Part shown: positions 21,105 to 33,019 of the stretch, in pieces | Layout: the number at the start of each line of letters is the position of its first letter | Numbering within the stretch: the first letter of the stretch is position 1 | Assembly: GCA_029990175.1 (NCBI GenBank) | Contig: JARKIP010000010.1 | Location: 48,726,001 to 48,790,000 of the forward strand | Direction: 5' to 3' | Source: Petunia secreta | Taxonomy: Eukaryota; Streptophyta; Magnoliopsida; Solanales; Solanaceae | DNA length: 64,000 bases | Translations under genes and position numbers: made by a program | Notes under the pieces: model-generated | Database searches by the model: none | Told to the model about the DNA's origin: nothing | The model's input: only the letters and a program-made list of their open reading frames with translations

Positions 21105-21113
21105 CTTAAATAG
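21105..21113 (-). promoter_or_regulatory. Possible TATA box of the GT31 gene
   Basis: CTATTTAAG on the minus strand, about 100 bp upstream of the start codon, the usual distance for a plant TATA box plus short leader. Confidence 0.4.
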
Positions 21114-21142
21114 ACCAAAGGTTATGCAAGGAAAAAGTTTAT

Positions 21143-21152
21143 CCTTATATGG
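21143..21152 (-). promoter_or_regulatory. Perfect CArG box upstream of the GT31 gene
   Basis: CCATATAAGG on the minus strand fits CC(A/T)6GG, the binding site of MADS-domain factors. It is about 140 bp upstream of the start codon, just beyond the possible TATA box. It could be functional or chance in AT-rich DNA. Confidence 0.35.
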
Positions 21153-21595
21153 CATGGTTAATGGTATGAAGAAAGTTAAAAACTTGTGATATTGTCATGC
21201 TTTGTATGCAAAAGAGTAATTAATCTCGTGAAGGAGTAATGTCATCAACCATGATGTGCTTAAAATGTGATAATTTAACAAGTGTATTTTGATTTCATTG
21301 AAACGTTTGTTTCACTTGAGTACAAACGAAATCAAAAGTTATGTTGCTATCAAACTGTAGTCTTATATGCACTTTACAGTTTATATATGACATGCCTCCA
21401 AAATATTAAAGGATAATTACATAATAAACACCCTAGTAAGATTTATTTACTGTTCATAAATATGTTTTTGAATTCCATTCTTTCTTTAGTCATTTGAACT
21501 ATTTTATAAATTAATTTCTATATTTTATAAATATATTAACTATTTTTTTGCACTTAATGGATATCTGAATCTGAATAATTCAAATTTCAACCCAT
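21153..21595. other. AT-rich upstream spacer of the GT31 gene
   Basis: No coding sequence or repeat recognised. Confidence 0.4.
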
Positions 21596-21598
21596 TAA

Positions 21599-22132
21599 CG
21601 GGTCGTTTGGTTGAGATAGAGTTTACGCGGGTATTAACAATGTACGTATTAGTAATGCGGGTATTAGCAATGTGGGTATTAGTAATGTGGGTATTAATAA
21701 CGCGGGTATTAGTAATGCGGGTATTAATAATGTGGGTATTAGCTATGCATATATTATAACGTACTGATTATTTCTTGAATCACTAATATATTACAAATTA
21801 ATATACAATGTTATAATTTAAAATATTTAGTTACTCCTTAAATATAATTTAAAAATATCCTTATTATTATGAGGGGTATTTTTGTCATTTTAAATTTTAA
21901 TACCCGCATTGCTAATACTCACATTACTTATTCCACCTTCTACCCCGCATAAAATAATGTACATAGATTCCCGCATAACTAATATGGGTATTAGTTATAC
22001 GGAAATGCCAAATAACATACCAAACGTGGTATAAAACTTATGCAGTATTTGAGTTAAAGGGAAATGCATACCAAATATAGTATTAAATAGTGCAGGTTTT
22101 AATGTTAGAGTTTGGTGCAACCAAACGACCCC
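21599..22132. mobile_element. Tourist-like (PIF/Harbinger) MITE
   Basis: 534 bp with 15-bp inverted termini (CGGGTCGTTTGGTTG at left, CAACCAAACGACCCC at right, one mismatch) and flanking TAA duplications at 21596-21598 and 22133-22135. TAA is the PIF/Harbinger target. No coding capacity. A direct-repeat array lies inside. Confidence 0.85.
21627..21745. repeat. Tandem 16-bp repeat inside the MITE
   Basis: About seven to eight copies of GCGGGTATTAGTAAT(G), with TGTGGGTATTA variants. Inverted relatives (AATACCCGCATTGCTAATAC) near 21899 in the other half give the element a long potential hairpin. Confidence 0.8.
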
Positions 22133-22135
22133 TAA

Positions 22136-22671
22136 GTGTGTTTGTTTTTTCCTTTAAAAATCACTTAATTGGCCTGAATAGTTATTAATTAGACAGATCT
22201 GTGAAATAGTTTTAACACCATACAGACCTTTTAAAATACACAGCATAAATTTCAGAACTTTTATCTTTTTCGGAACTGCTCACTTTCACACTTCGTTTCT
22301 TGTTTCTTTCTGCCAAAAGTTTCCCTTCTCAGTTTCTTTGACTATCAAAACCCAAAATGACACTACTCAAGATTTACATATTCTTCAAATAAGATTTCAA
22401 AAAACTCTACAAGTATTTTAACCCATTTCATGTTTATCATGCCCCAGAAGAACCAAACAGTTATTGTTTCCAATATTATTCTTCCATTGTTCACCTTATA
22501 AGATAACACAGCAACCATAATACCCAATAATTCAACAAAAAAGTTTTGTTTTTATTAATATTATGGATCTACTCCTACTGGGATATCCAAATACGAAAGC
22601 CATGTAATGTTCAAACGAAATTATTATATAAATAAGATAATATTCTAAAAAAAAAGTAGGAGAAAATAAAT
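22136..22671. other. AT-rich spacer, no gene recognised
   Basis: No feature seen beyond low-complexity A/T runs. Confidence 0.4.
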
Positions 22672-23740
22672 GAGAATATTACGCTAAAAGATATACTAAA
22701 CCACTTAATTATCAAAAATACCGATACTTTTAAATAATTACCCTACATAACAACACTTTTAAATATTTATACTACATAACAAATTCTACATTTCCCTCAT
22801 CCCTTACACAAAACCCTAATTTCTCTCTCTTTCTCTCCCCTCCACCCGCCACCCGCCAGCCCGCCGCCCTTCCACCTTCTCCGGCGACCAGCTGGTGTCT
22901 TTTCCGGTAAGGTACATTGTGTTTTGCTGCGCGCTGCTACTGTTGGTGCATATCTGTTGTTGCGGCGTCGCCGGAGTGGCGGTGTTGCCGCTGCTGCTCT
23001 GGGCGGCGCCAGATCTGTTGCTTATGGCGGTGGCCGGAGCTTCTACACTGCCGATCTGTTTCTCTCATTCTTTTTTTTTTAATGTGTATTGATGTGTATA
23101 TACGTATATACCCTTTTTTGAATTAATGTGTATTTGTATTTGTTGTTATTAACATATTTTCAAATCTTTTTTAATGGCTAGTTGAATCTTTTGTATTTTA
23201 TTGTATATTTTGTATTTCAATTGTATGTTTGCGAATCTTTTGGTTTTGTATTTGTATATTTTTGTATATACGCGTATTTAAGTGTATGTGTGTTTCATAT
23301 GTATGTGAATAAATCCTTTGTATATCCAAAAGTTATGTCTTTGTATGTTGTGAGTGTATATACGAGTATGTTTTGTATATTTTAAAGTTTTATGTATTTT
23401 TATTAATTAAATATACTCTTTCTTAAAATATGAATGTATTTTTTGTATGTTTTAGCTTGTTTTTCAGATTTTTTTTTTTTTTTTTTTTTAAATTCCGGCC
23501 ACCTGCCGTGGCCAGCCGGAGACCGGCCGGCAGCAGAAAACTTGAAACTGGAGTTGTGGGCAGAAAACCTGAAACTGGAGCTGTGGGCTTGGGGAGGAAG
23601 AAAACTTCATTTCCCTTGTTTTGTTGAAACTTGTATATGCTTTGTAAAAAAAGTATTGCTATGTTTTATAAAATAAAAATATATCGGTATTTTTCGTAAA
23701 TTTAGTGTTAGGGTTGTATATTTTTGTAGATCTCCCAAAA
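22672..23740. mobile_element. MULE-like non-autonomous element with GC-rich interior
   Basis: The ends carry degenerate inverted repeats of about 55 bp, best in AAAAATACCGATA (22714-22730) and its complement TATCGGTATTTTTCG (23681-23697). The interior begins with a pyrimidine-rich leader (CCCTAATTTCTCTC), then a GC-rich block (22845-23060), TGTAT-rich DNA and a second GC-rich block (23500-23590). The 65-80 codon frames there are Cys- and Leu-rich in several frames and look like composition artefacts. A captured host-exon fragment is possible. Confidence 0.4.
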
Positions 23741-24325
23741 TAAATTAAATAGGAATAAAGTAGAAAGCCCGTAAGAACTTGTTGTATTTTAATTTAATAA
23801 GTAATGTATTTTTCAACCTACTTTTATGATGTAGGTATAAAAAAATTATTTGCTCTTCAGATAGTCCAAAAATTTATCAAATTTAAATTTAAATTTAAAT
23901 TTTTACATTTTAAATATTTCATTTATTAGACAATTTTTCTTATTGTAGATGAGATTTTTCTAATATTTTATTGATATAAAGTTTAATATCAATAAATTTT
24001 ATTGATATATATTTATTATTAGGCAATAAATTTTATATATTCAGATGTTGAAAAACAAACAGTCTTAATGATTCACTGTTCAGATACAATAACAATATCT
24101 TAATATTAAATGTCCCCTTCCCCTCCCCTCTCTCGGCCATGTTTATCTCCCCCCGCCATGCTTGTCTCCTCTCTCTCCCCACCCCCGCCATGTTTAATAA
24201 ATATTAATATATAAAATATTAATCGAATAAATAGTTTATACATAATATGTTAAATAAATATTAAATACACGATATTGTGTATGTATGATAAATAGTTAAA
24301 ATATTAAGTGAATACTCAATATGTA
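23741..24325. other. AT-rich target region of element B
   Basis: No gene. Contains AAATTT repeats at 23880-23902. Its last five bases ATGTA (24321-24325) are the left target-site duplication of element B. Confidence 0.55.
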
Positions 24326-24882
24326 TGTATTGGGTAAAAATTGACGTGCTCGGTCAGCAACTCGGAGCAGTGGACCGAAGTCAAAGCGAGCCGTTGCTCC
24401 GAAGAGAAATGATTAAACTCGCGACAAAGTCACCGAAGTCAAGTTCTAACGCCAACTACCGAAGGCGAGTTGAACGCCGAGCTTCGGTGACGCGTCCTCC
24501 TATCCGAACAGCAAGGTCAAATCACCGAAGCCTTATGACCAGGCTTCGGTAACCACCTCGGTTCCAGCGGCTTTGCAGCCCACTACTTTACCCTACTAAC
24601 TACTCCATTCAATGTCCAGATCGTGGGAGACGCATCAGCTGATGGTGGAGAACGTGGGCAAGGCCTTCATGCCTATAAATAGTAGATCATTTTGTATCAT
24701 AGGGATCCAGAAATTTATGCTGAAACCCTGCCCAAATTTGTACTCACAATTATATATTGAAGAACAGTTCATTTTCTCGCATTTATATCTTTTTCGTGCA
24801 TTATTTCAACTTTGATACGAAGAATTGCTTATATTCGAATCCAAATTCGATTTGTACACCTAAATTGATTTAGGCCCATACA
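24326..24882 (+). repeat. 5' LTR of element B
   Basis: Starts TGTATTGGG, ends CCCATACA. TATA box TATAAATA at 24674-24681. The CTTCGGT/ACCGAAG motif recurs in both orientations at 24460-24550. About 15 substitutions and one 3-nt indel separate it from the 3' LTR. Confidence 0.93.
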
Positions 24883-24885
24883 AAT

Positions 24886-24903
24886 TAGCGCCGTCTGTGG
24901 GGA
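24886..24903 (+). other. Primer binding site of element B
   Basis: TAGCGCCGTCTGTGGGGA, 3 nt after the LTR. It resembles the TGGCGCC-type sites of Tat/Athila elements, with A for G at the second base. The priming tRNA is not assigned. Confidence 0.65.
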
Positions 24904-24973
24904 TATGAGCAGTAACGCTTTGTTCCAAAGTTTCACGTCCGTTTTTCACCAAAGATTACGATCCGACAAAGTT

Positions 24974-26030
24974 ATGGCTGACAATGGCGGTAACAATAGT
25001 GAACGGGCTGACGTTCCGTTGAACCAACAGCCCATCTCACCAATGACGACTGAAGAGTTCTAGGTCTATGTTGTCACTACGCTAAGAGCTCTCCAAAATA
25101 GACAGGATGAGCAAGCGAATATTAATGCTGAATTTCGCGCTTCGTTAGAGGCGAGGAACAGTGCTGCCCCAAACAGCACCCAGCCTTCAGCTCCTGGTGG
25201 AGGCATCCCGATCTTCGTTCCTCAGGGCGCGATAACAGGGGGACCTCACAACGGGGCCACGTCTGGGGGCTCGGGGAACAATCCAACTACCATGCCACAC
25301 TTCGGAACGGTTCCCACCGTGGCTAAAACAACGTCTTCGGTTGACGTTGAAAAAATGAGCAGGGAAATCGAGGCCCGCATCGAGGCACGGGTGGAAAAGC
25401 GCCTCAAGGGAGTGCCGGGGATAACAAAAGAGGAAGATGACCTCGATATTGATCAATACAGGGAGCTACCATTCAAACCCGAAGCGGCTCCAGCCCCAAC
25501 TCCCAAAGGCTTCAAACTCATATTCTTGAAGAAATACGATGGGACTACCGATCCCAAAGAACACATAAGAGAATATATGTCAATGGTGAAGAGCAACGAG
25601 TTAACGGCTATACCGCTCGAGTCGATGTTCTTGAAGAAATTTGGCGAGTCCTTAGAGAAAGGGGCTCTACGTTGGTACATGAGTCTGCCAGCGGGGTCGA
25701 TTTCCTCATTTAAGAAAATGTCCAGCGCCTTCGTCAAGGCGCACACCGGGGCACAAAAGATCCTCCAAAGGAAGGAGGATATATGTGAAGTAAAACAAAA
25801 GCCCGGTGAGCCACTTAAAGAATTTCTCGAGCGATTCCACGCCGAACGCATGGAATTGCCTCGGATAGATGATACCTTGGCCATCATGGCATTTGAAAAA
25901 GGTATCAATATTCGTAATTCCAATGCTGCCGCTGAATTGCGAAAAGAACTCCAACAGTATCAGGTCCTAACATGGGAGGATCTGCATAGGCGCGCCTACT
26001 ATAAATCTGATTGGAGGAGGCTGAATTCAA
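24974..26030 (+). pseudogene. Element B gag (broken)
   Basis: The start ATG is probably at 24974, in frame with the long gag frame, but TAG at 25061-25063 stops it after 29 codons. After that the frame is open to about 26010, where a single-base shift moves the reading frame. The core (about 25460-26000) has the Retrotrans_gag (PF03732) pattern, with a YDGTTDPKEHIREY start, ALRWYMSLPAGSI and GEPLKEFLERF. Gag would form the particle and package the RNA. Confidence 0.85.
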
Positions 26031-27312
26031 GAACCGAGGTTATCATCAACGAAACCGAGGTGAATCTTCAAATCGCGCCGAGGCGCTACGAAGTAACTCG
26101 AAGGGGAGGTATGAGCCTTATACCTCGACAAGGCAGCATGTCAGCCAAAGGCTGGGAAACACCCTCGGTAATTCATACCCAAATTCTCACATAAGCCAAA
26201 GGCTCGGAGGGAAGGTTCAACTCAATGTGAACCAAAGAAATCCCTCAAGCTCCGCTTCGGCCCCAAAAAAGGATCTACCTCGGATCCAAGACTACAACTT
26301 TAACATATCGACCTCGGAGCTGGTCAATGTCGTCAAGGGGACTGCCGGGGTAAGGGTTCCCAAGGATATGAGGACCCCGGCAGATAAAAGAGACCATAAT
26401 CTGCACTACGAGTTCCACGCAGATTATGGCCATAGGACCGAGGATTGCAAAGCTTTGCGCCTCGAGGTAGCTCACTTGCTGAAGAAGGGAGTTTTGGCCG
26501 ACTTCCTCACTGACAAAGGGAAAGATAATTTTTCCAAGAACCGAGGCGATGGACAACCACTTCGGGCTCTACCCCCGGAGGGAGTAGTGAACGTCATTAC
26601 CGGGGGGTCAGAGGTGAACGACGTAAATTTCGCCCCGGCCAAGAAATTTGCCAAGCTCTCCATCACCATGGAGAAAAGAACCCGAGTTGGAGGCTCGGGC
26701 AAAGATATTATGTTTGACGATGATGACTGTGATGGGATGATGTTTCCTCATCACGACGCTCTAGTTATCAAGCTGAGAATCAACGACTCTGACATCAAAA
26801 GAGTCTTGATCGACCCCGGTAGCTCAGTTAATATAATCAGCTACGGGGCTGTTAAGAAAATGTGGTTGAAGGAGGAAGTTGTTCCCAAATCAACGGTGTT
26901 AGCTGGCTTCAACAACTCCACGGAGAAAACGTTGGGTGAGATCACACTCAAGACATTCGCCGAGGGGGTTACCAAAGAAACCATGTTCCAAGTCATGCCC
27001 GAGGATCTAGCCTACAATGTGATCCTCGGAAGGCCATGGATCCACTCCATGGAAGCTGTCCCCTCCACCTTACATCAAGTGATTAAATTCCCTACACCTT
27101 GGGGAGTTCGATCAATCAAAGGGGAGCAACGAGTAGCAAGGGAGTGCTATTCGGTTGCATTAAAGAGTGGAGTCGCTCCGGTCGGGCCAAAGCAATAGCA
27201 ACGATAGGAACCAGGGTCAAGCGAGGAGGACGCCCGAGGAGAAGCTGAAAAGATTCCAGCCTGTATTCAAGAGCCTCGGAAGCAAAAAGCCGAGGATTCA
27301 ACTGTTGAAGAA
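26011..27312 (+). pseudogene. Element B gag C-terminus and aspartic protease (broken)
   Basis: Open from 26011 to 27198. A zinc-knuckle remnant near 26400-26450 reads EFHADYGHRTEDC, with Tyr where the first Cys is expected. The protease motif is IDPGSSVNII (Asp codon 26812-26814); Tat proteases often have DPGSS instead of DTGSS. It ends with VILGRPWIHSM. Two in-frame TAG codons (27196-27198 and 27205-27207) separate it from RT. Confidence 0.85.
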
Positions 27313-28317
27313 TTGGAATCTTTCACTCTATTGAAAGGTTTCCTCGATAGAAAAGTGTTCGTCGGCTCGGAGTTGGACCCGGAGTCAAAAAAGGCGATTA
27401 TAGAAGTTTTGAAGTCCAACCATGATTGTTTTGCTTGGTCCCATTCAGACATGACGGGTATCGATCCGGAGATCATGACCCACAAATTGAATGTGGACCC
27501 AAAATTCACCCCGGTGAAGCAGAAGAAAAGACCTCATGCCGGGGTCAAAAAGAAGGCGATCGAGGATGAAACTGCCAAACTACAAAAAAATGGTTTCATA
27601 AGAGAGGTGAAATACCCCGAATGGCTGGCTAATGTTGTGGTTGTACCGAAGAAGAATGGCAAGTGGAGAATGTGCGTAGATTACACTGACTTAAACAAAG
27701 CTTGCCCCAAAGATTCATATCCATTGCCACAAATTGACAGGTTAATAGACTCCACGGCTGGACACAAACTATTGACCTTCTTGGATGCATATTCGGGCTA
27801 TAATCAGATCCTCATGGACCCGAAGTATGAAGAGAAGACCTCATTCATCACTGACCGAGGTACCTTCTGTTACAAGGTGATGCCCTTCGGTTTTAAGAAC
27901 GCCGGAGCGACCTACCAAAGGTTGGTATGTCGCATGTTTAAAGAATATATTGGAAAGTCTATGGAGGTCTACATAGATGATATGCTCATCAAATCGATCC
28001 AAATGGAGGATCATTTGAACCATCTGAGGGAAGCCTTTGCTGTGTTGAGGCAATGCGGTATGAAATTGAACCCTGAGAAGTGCACCTTCGGCGTTGGATC
28101 AGGCAAATTCTTGGGATTCATTGTCTCTGAACGAGGAATTGAGGCCAACCCAGATAAAATCAAAGCTATTGAGGAAATCCCCGAGGAGCTAACCGGGGTG
28201 AAAGAAGTTCAACGCTTGACTGGCCGAGTCGCCGCCTTGAGTCGATTCATCTCAAGGTCCTCAGAGCGATGCCACAAGTTCTTCTCCGTTTTGAGAAAAA
28301 ACAATCACTTTGAATAG
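27313..28317 (+). pseudogene. Element B reverse transcriptase
   Basis: In the protease frame. Contains KKNGKWRMCVDYTDLNKA, LLTFLDAYSGYNQI, MPFGFKNAGATYQ and the catalytic YIDDM (Tyr codon at 27970), all typical of Ty3/gypsy RT. The frame stops at TAG 28315-28317, where the family has Trp just before a conserved TPEC motif, then continues in the same frame. The fingers, palm and connection are otherwise intact. Confidence 0.9.
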
Positions 28318-29022
28318 ACACCGGAGTGTAAACAAGCGTTGAAAGATTTGAAACAATATTTGGCTAACGCACCGTTGCTTGCCAAGCCAAAAGAAGGTGA
28401 AACATTGTTGGTCTACTTGGCGGTGTCCGAGGTGTCAGTCAGCGCTGTGCTGGTTCAGGAAGAAGATGGAAAACAACAGCCCATATATTATGTGAGCAAG
28501 ACACTCCTCGACGCTGAAACTAGGTATCCACATTTGGAAAAATTAGCACTTGCTTTACTTGTTACTGCTCGGAAGCTACGACCCTATTTTCAATGTCACC
28601 CAATAGCAGTAGTCTCAACCTTCCCTTTAAGGAATATATTGCACAAGCCGGAGTTATCAGGGAGGTTATCCAAATGGGCGCTAGAGTTAAGCGAGTATGA
28701 CATTACTTACCAACCTCGGACTGCCATTAAGTCTCAAATCTTGGCAGACTTCGTAGCTGATTTTAGTATTGGAATTTTGCCCGAGGCGGAAAAGGAAAAC
28801 TCCATGGCAAAAGGAACCTCTTCGGGACTGTGGGTACTTTACACCGATGGAGAAACAAACTCCAAAGGCTCAGGGTTAGGCATAGTCTTGAGAGCACCCA
28901 CCGGGGAGAAAGTTAAGCATTCGGTTCGGTTCAAGAAAGTAACCAACAACGAGGCAGAATATGAGGCAGCTTTAGCAGGTTTGGAACTGGCTAAAGAAAT
29001 GGGGTTGAAAGAATCGAACTGA
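28318..29022 (+). pseudogene. Element B RNase H and start of the second (archaeal-type) RNase H
   Basis: First domain, about 28330-28720, is the usual gypsy RNase H remnant (LVYLAVSEVSVSAVLVQEE, YYVSKTL, RYPHLEKLALALL). The second, from about 28820, has LYTDGETNSKGSGLG and NNEAEYEAALAGLELA, the pattern of the extra RNase H acquired by Tat elements. A one-base frameshift near 29005-29015 breaks it; RCDSQLVVNQV follows in the next frame. Confidence 0.88.
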
Positions 29023-30542
29023 GGTGTGATTCTCAATTGGTAGTGAACCAGGTCCTCGGTGATTATACCGCTCGGGAGCCCAGAATGCAACTATACTTGG
29101 ATCGAGCACAAAGGATCCTGGCACAATTCCAAGAATGGCGAGTTAAACAAGTGCCTCGGGAGGAAAATACCGAGGCTGATGCTTTGGCGAATCTTGGTTC
29201 GGCAATCGACGAAAATCACTCAGGGACTGACTCGGTGGTTCGGCTGCTGTCCGCACAAATGAGAGAGATGAAGTTGCAAGTTAACTCAGTGGACAACCGA
29301 TGGGATTGGCAAAGTAAGTTCATCTCCTACTTCGACTCGGGGACTGTCCCCCAAGATAAAAAAGAAGCAAAGAAGTTAAGGACCCAAGCGGCCTCGTATC
29401 ACCTGATCGAGGGTAACCTATACAAAAGGTTATATTGCGGCCCGATGGCCAAGTGTTTGGGTTCCGATGAGGCAAGATACGTGATGGCTGAAGTACACGA
29501 AGGCGTATGTGGCAACCACTCGGGGGGAAAGTCCTTGGTGCGTAAATTATTAAGAGCTGGGTATTATTGGCCCACAATCAGTGCCGATGTGAAAGACTTC
29601 GTGCAGAAATGTGATAAGTGCCAACGCCATGGGCGGATGATCCACCAACAGGCCGAGCCTCTACATTCAGTGGTATCGCCACGGCCCTTCATGAAATGGG
29701 GAATGGACGTCGTTGGACCATTGCCCAAAGGAAAGGGTGGTGTTCGTTTCATCTTAGTATTGACCGATTACTTCATAAAATGGGTGGAAGCGGCGGCTCT
29801 CACCGTGGTGAAGCAAAAGCAAGTGATCGACTTCATCAAAAGGAACATCATCTACAGGTTCGGCGTCCTAAAAGAAATTGCTTGTGACAACGGTAAACAA
29901 TTCATGGGAGCGGCTATCACCGATTTCTTCAAGCAGTGGGGGATCAAAAGAATTGTCTCGACTCCTTACCACCCAAGTGCCAATGGCCAAGCTGAGTCTT
30001 CGAATAGAATCATAATTGAAAATCTCAAGAAGAGACTCGATGAGAAAAAAGGTCCTTGGCCCGAGGAGTTACCGGGGGTGTTATGGGCCATGCGAACAAC
30101 GGAGAAGAACAGCACCGGTGAGACTCTTTTCTCGCTAGCCTATGGCATGGATTCCCTCATCCCCGTGGAAGTGGGCGAGCCAAGTCTTCGGTACGCTCAC
30201 ACTGCCGAAGATGCCAACCAAGAGGCAATGTGCATAGAGCTAGATTTGCTCGAGGAAAAAAGGGAATTAGCTTTGGTTCGGCTAGTCGCCCAAAAAAGGC
30301 AGATCGAAGCTTACCTCAATAGGAAAGCCAAACTCAGAGACTTCAAAGTTGGAGACTATGTGCTGAAAACTTTGAATCAATCAACAAAGAAAGATAACGG
30401 GGGGAAACTTATTGCAAACTGGGAAGGACCCTATAAAGTCAAGGCAATCGTTGGAAAGGGCTCTTATCAAATTGAGAATCTGCAAGGAGAACCCGAACCT
30501 CTGAATTGGAATATCTCCAACCTGAAGCGATACTACTTCTGA
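29023..30542 (+). pseudogene. Element B end of the second RNase H and integrase
   Basis: Open for 501 codons from 29037. After the RNase H end comes integrase: the HHCC zinc region (HEGVCGNHSGGKSL ... CDKCQRHG), then catalytic Asp in WGMDVVGPLP, Asp in IACDNGKQF and Glu in NGQAESSNRII, with the DD35E spacing. The C-terminal part has VLKTLNQSTKKDNGGKL and WEGPYKVKAI but no chromodomain. This region alone looks intact. Confidence 0.9.
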
Positions 30543-31284
30543 GGTAAATACTTTTCAATCTCATTAAATTCATCCACGTCCCCGAGCCGAACAACGCTCC
30601 CATGGCCTCGATCGAAATGTACTAACTTGCTCCCCATTCCATTTTCTGCTTGACCTTTTCAGGAAGCGAAGCGAACGATTTCCAGTGCTCGGATCTTCAT
30701 CAAGATTCACAACCGAACACTGGGAGGGAGTGAGAAGGGTTGATACCGAGGTCGACGTCGGGCCTCCCAACCGAAGCTTATCTTTCCGACAACCGGGGAC
30801 TCACGCCCGGGGAATAGATTTAGTACATTGTAAATTAGCCCAGTAGCGGCATATTGTCAATTCGTTTTTCATTGAAAATTCATTTTTCATCCAAGGTCCG
30901 CTTCGACTTGGTTTTATGTAATTAGCCGATTTCTGGCTCGTTGATATCAATGAATGACTTTGACATTACACCCATTTTTATCTGTTTACAAGGCATCGAC
31001 TCGAGGACGAGACGTCGTTCTAAGTTTGTATCGATTAAATTCAAATAAGTCTTGCAAGCAATTTATTTATTCTTAGCAGAGTGTTCGGTATTTGCAAAGG
31101 CCAACACTCAAGACAAAGATACGAACGATCAGTTTCCATTAAAAAAGCCCGAAGGCTGAAAGATATTTACATCAAAAAGGACCCGAAGGTCCAAGGCTAT
31201 ACATACATAAAAGCCCGAAGGCCGATGTCCAAAAAGGCACGAAGGCCTAAAAAAAAATAAAAACATCAAAATGTTCGTCAAACA
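30543..31284 (+). other. Spacer between integrase and antisense gene of element B
   Basis: No coding domain. 31147-31250 has five close CCCGAAGG(C/T)-type repeats in A-rich DNA, a candidate region for transcript ends of either strand. Confidence 0.5.
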
Positions 31285-32029
31285 CTAAGGTTGCGCCCCA
31301 TCGGCATCTTCACTGCCCTCTTCGGCACTATCACCTTCATCTTCGCCCTCGGGTCCGCCATCATCTGACCCCTCACTCGAAGGGAGCTCGTCTACAATCC
31401 TTTAAGCCTCGGCAGCAGCCTCCCTTGCCTTGGCAATCTCATCTTCAAGTAAAATCTGCCCGGCCTAGACTTGTTCAAGTGCACTAAGCTTGGTCTTGAC
31501 AACGGCCCATGTTTCCTCAACTTCGCCCTTGTTGCTCTAACCTCGGCCCGCTCATTAAGGTACGCAATCCTGCCCTCAAGCTTGGATATCTTGCCCCGAA
31601 GGGCTGGCACTTGGTCCACTTGGCTCTGCAACTCGATGAGTTTGGCGTTGTACTCCCCAAGCTTGCTGCGATATCTTTCGCCTGCTTCAAGCACTTCGGT
31701 TTTGGCCCTAAACAGCTCAGCCTCAAGGCGAGCATTCTCAAGGCTCAACCTCGAACGCTCTGCAGTAAATTCATTCGTCGCAGCTTGGACTCGAGCTTCG
31801 GCAGATTCCACAGCCACACGAAGATCAGCTTCGGCCTTCGCCGAGGCTTCATTCGCATGTTCCAGCTCATCATTCAGAATTGCAAATCGAGACTCTAGCT
31901 CGGTAACTTTCCCCCTAAGAATCTTCTTCTTATTATCCCAAGCGGTGGCAGCTGCTTGGATCTCTTTAGCTCGATCGCGCTCGAGGTGAACAGCTTGCAA
32001 TACAAGGACCAAACTCTGCGTTTGAAACA
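31285..32029 (-). pseudogene. Element B antisense gene, last exon: coiled coil and acidic tail
   Basis: Minus strand. After acceptor GATACAG at 32029 the frame gives over 150 residues of heptad-pattern coiled coil (ESRFAILNDELEHANEASAK, RLSLENARLEAELFRAKTE) and ends in an acidic tail (SSEGSDDGGPEGEDEGDS) before a TAG at 31285-31287. A frame change and a TAA near 31410 interrupt the join between coil and tail. The coil suggests oligomerisation. Confidence 0.6.
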
Positions 32030-32088
32030 CTGTATCAGTACCCAAAAAATAGTGAGATCAACTATGTAGAATGCACACTAAGACTTAC

Positions 32089-32903
32089 CCGAACGGCTGA
32101 AGCGGTGGAGACACCCATCAAGCTCATTGGGCTAAGATTCTGAAGGGCATGAGCTTCGGCAGGGCCAAGTATGCCATCAAGGGCCACGATATCCTCTTTT
32201 GTGGCATCCAGAAAATTCGCATTGGGATATATCTCTAAAGTCCGGGGTACAGTGCTGGTAGGCTTCGGCGAGGCTCGAGAAGCTTTAACCGTACTCTTAA
32301 TCAGGCCTTCACCCACTCTAGACTTGCCCTTTCGCTTTGCAGCCTCTTGATCAAATTCCTCCACGTTTATAACCTCGATTGCCCCACCAGCCTCGGGCCT
32401 TGACTCTTGAACGGGCTCAGAAGCTGGCTCTGGCCTTACCTCGGGGGCCAAGGGGGGAAGCTCTTCATCGCTAGGCTCATCAATGAGTCCCCGACGTTTT
32501 GTGATCGACGCTTCGGCAGCAGGAGCAGCAGCTTCCTCGACCCGAGGTCCCTTCGCCTTGGCCGCTCGCTTCGGCGCAACCCTCTTTCTTTTGGAACCTG
32601 GGGAAGGAAGGGAAGCAATTCGTTTAACATGAGAGAGTGTTGAGGTGGAAACGCAAGAAAACCGACCTAAGAAAATTTCTTCACCTTGTGAGGTCCCCGG
32701 GCTAGACGAACCCTTGGCCTTCTTCTCATCAATGAGCCGCTTTGCCAAGGTCGCCATTTGGGCAACGCCCTCGGTGATGTCAAGCACCGTCCTCTCCTTT
32801 TTCTTCTTTTCTTTCTTGTCTTTACTCTCTTCTCCTCCCCCCTCAACATCCACTTCGGCTCCTTCCTCCTCTTCGGTTTCTCTCACAGCCCTGTTAAGGA
32901 GAC
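32089..32903 (-). pseudogene. Element B antisense gene, exon 3: charged linker
   Basis: Acceptor TGTATAG before GTCTCC at 32903 and donor GTAAGTCTTAG after 32089. The frame is open, with an acidic then Lys-rich beginning, an Arg/Lys run (GSKRKRVAPKRAAKAKG) that could be a nuclear localisation signal, and a Pro/Glu-rich end. Same boundaries and character as 1401-501 in element A. Confidence 0.6.
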
Positions 32904-33019
32904 CTATACAAATGAAAAATATTAGACCATGACAGTTCAAAACCAATAAAAGGCAGATCACCAATACGAACGCACAAATCACCATGCCTCTTACACACCC
33001 ATCGGTTCCCCTCCAAGCC

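Noticed and set aside
22895..23126. Cys/Leu-rich small secreted peptide frames
   Set aside because: Open in several frames because of GC-rich composition and no start context or relatives; not distinguishable from chance.
31471..31989. Plus-strand 172-codon frame across the coiled-coil exon
   Set aside because: Opposite strand of a heptad-rich exon; composition explained by the antisense gene.
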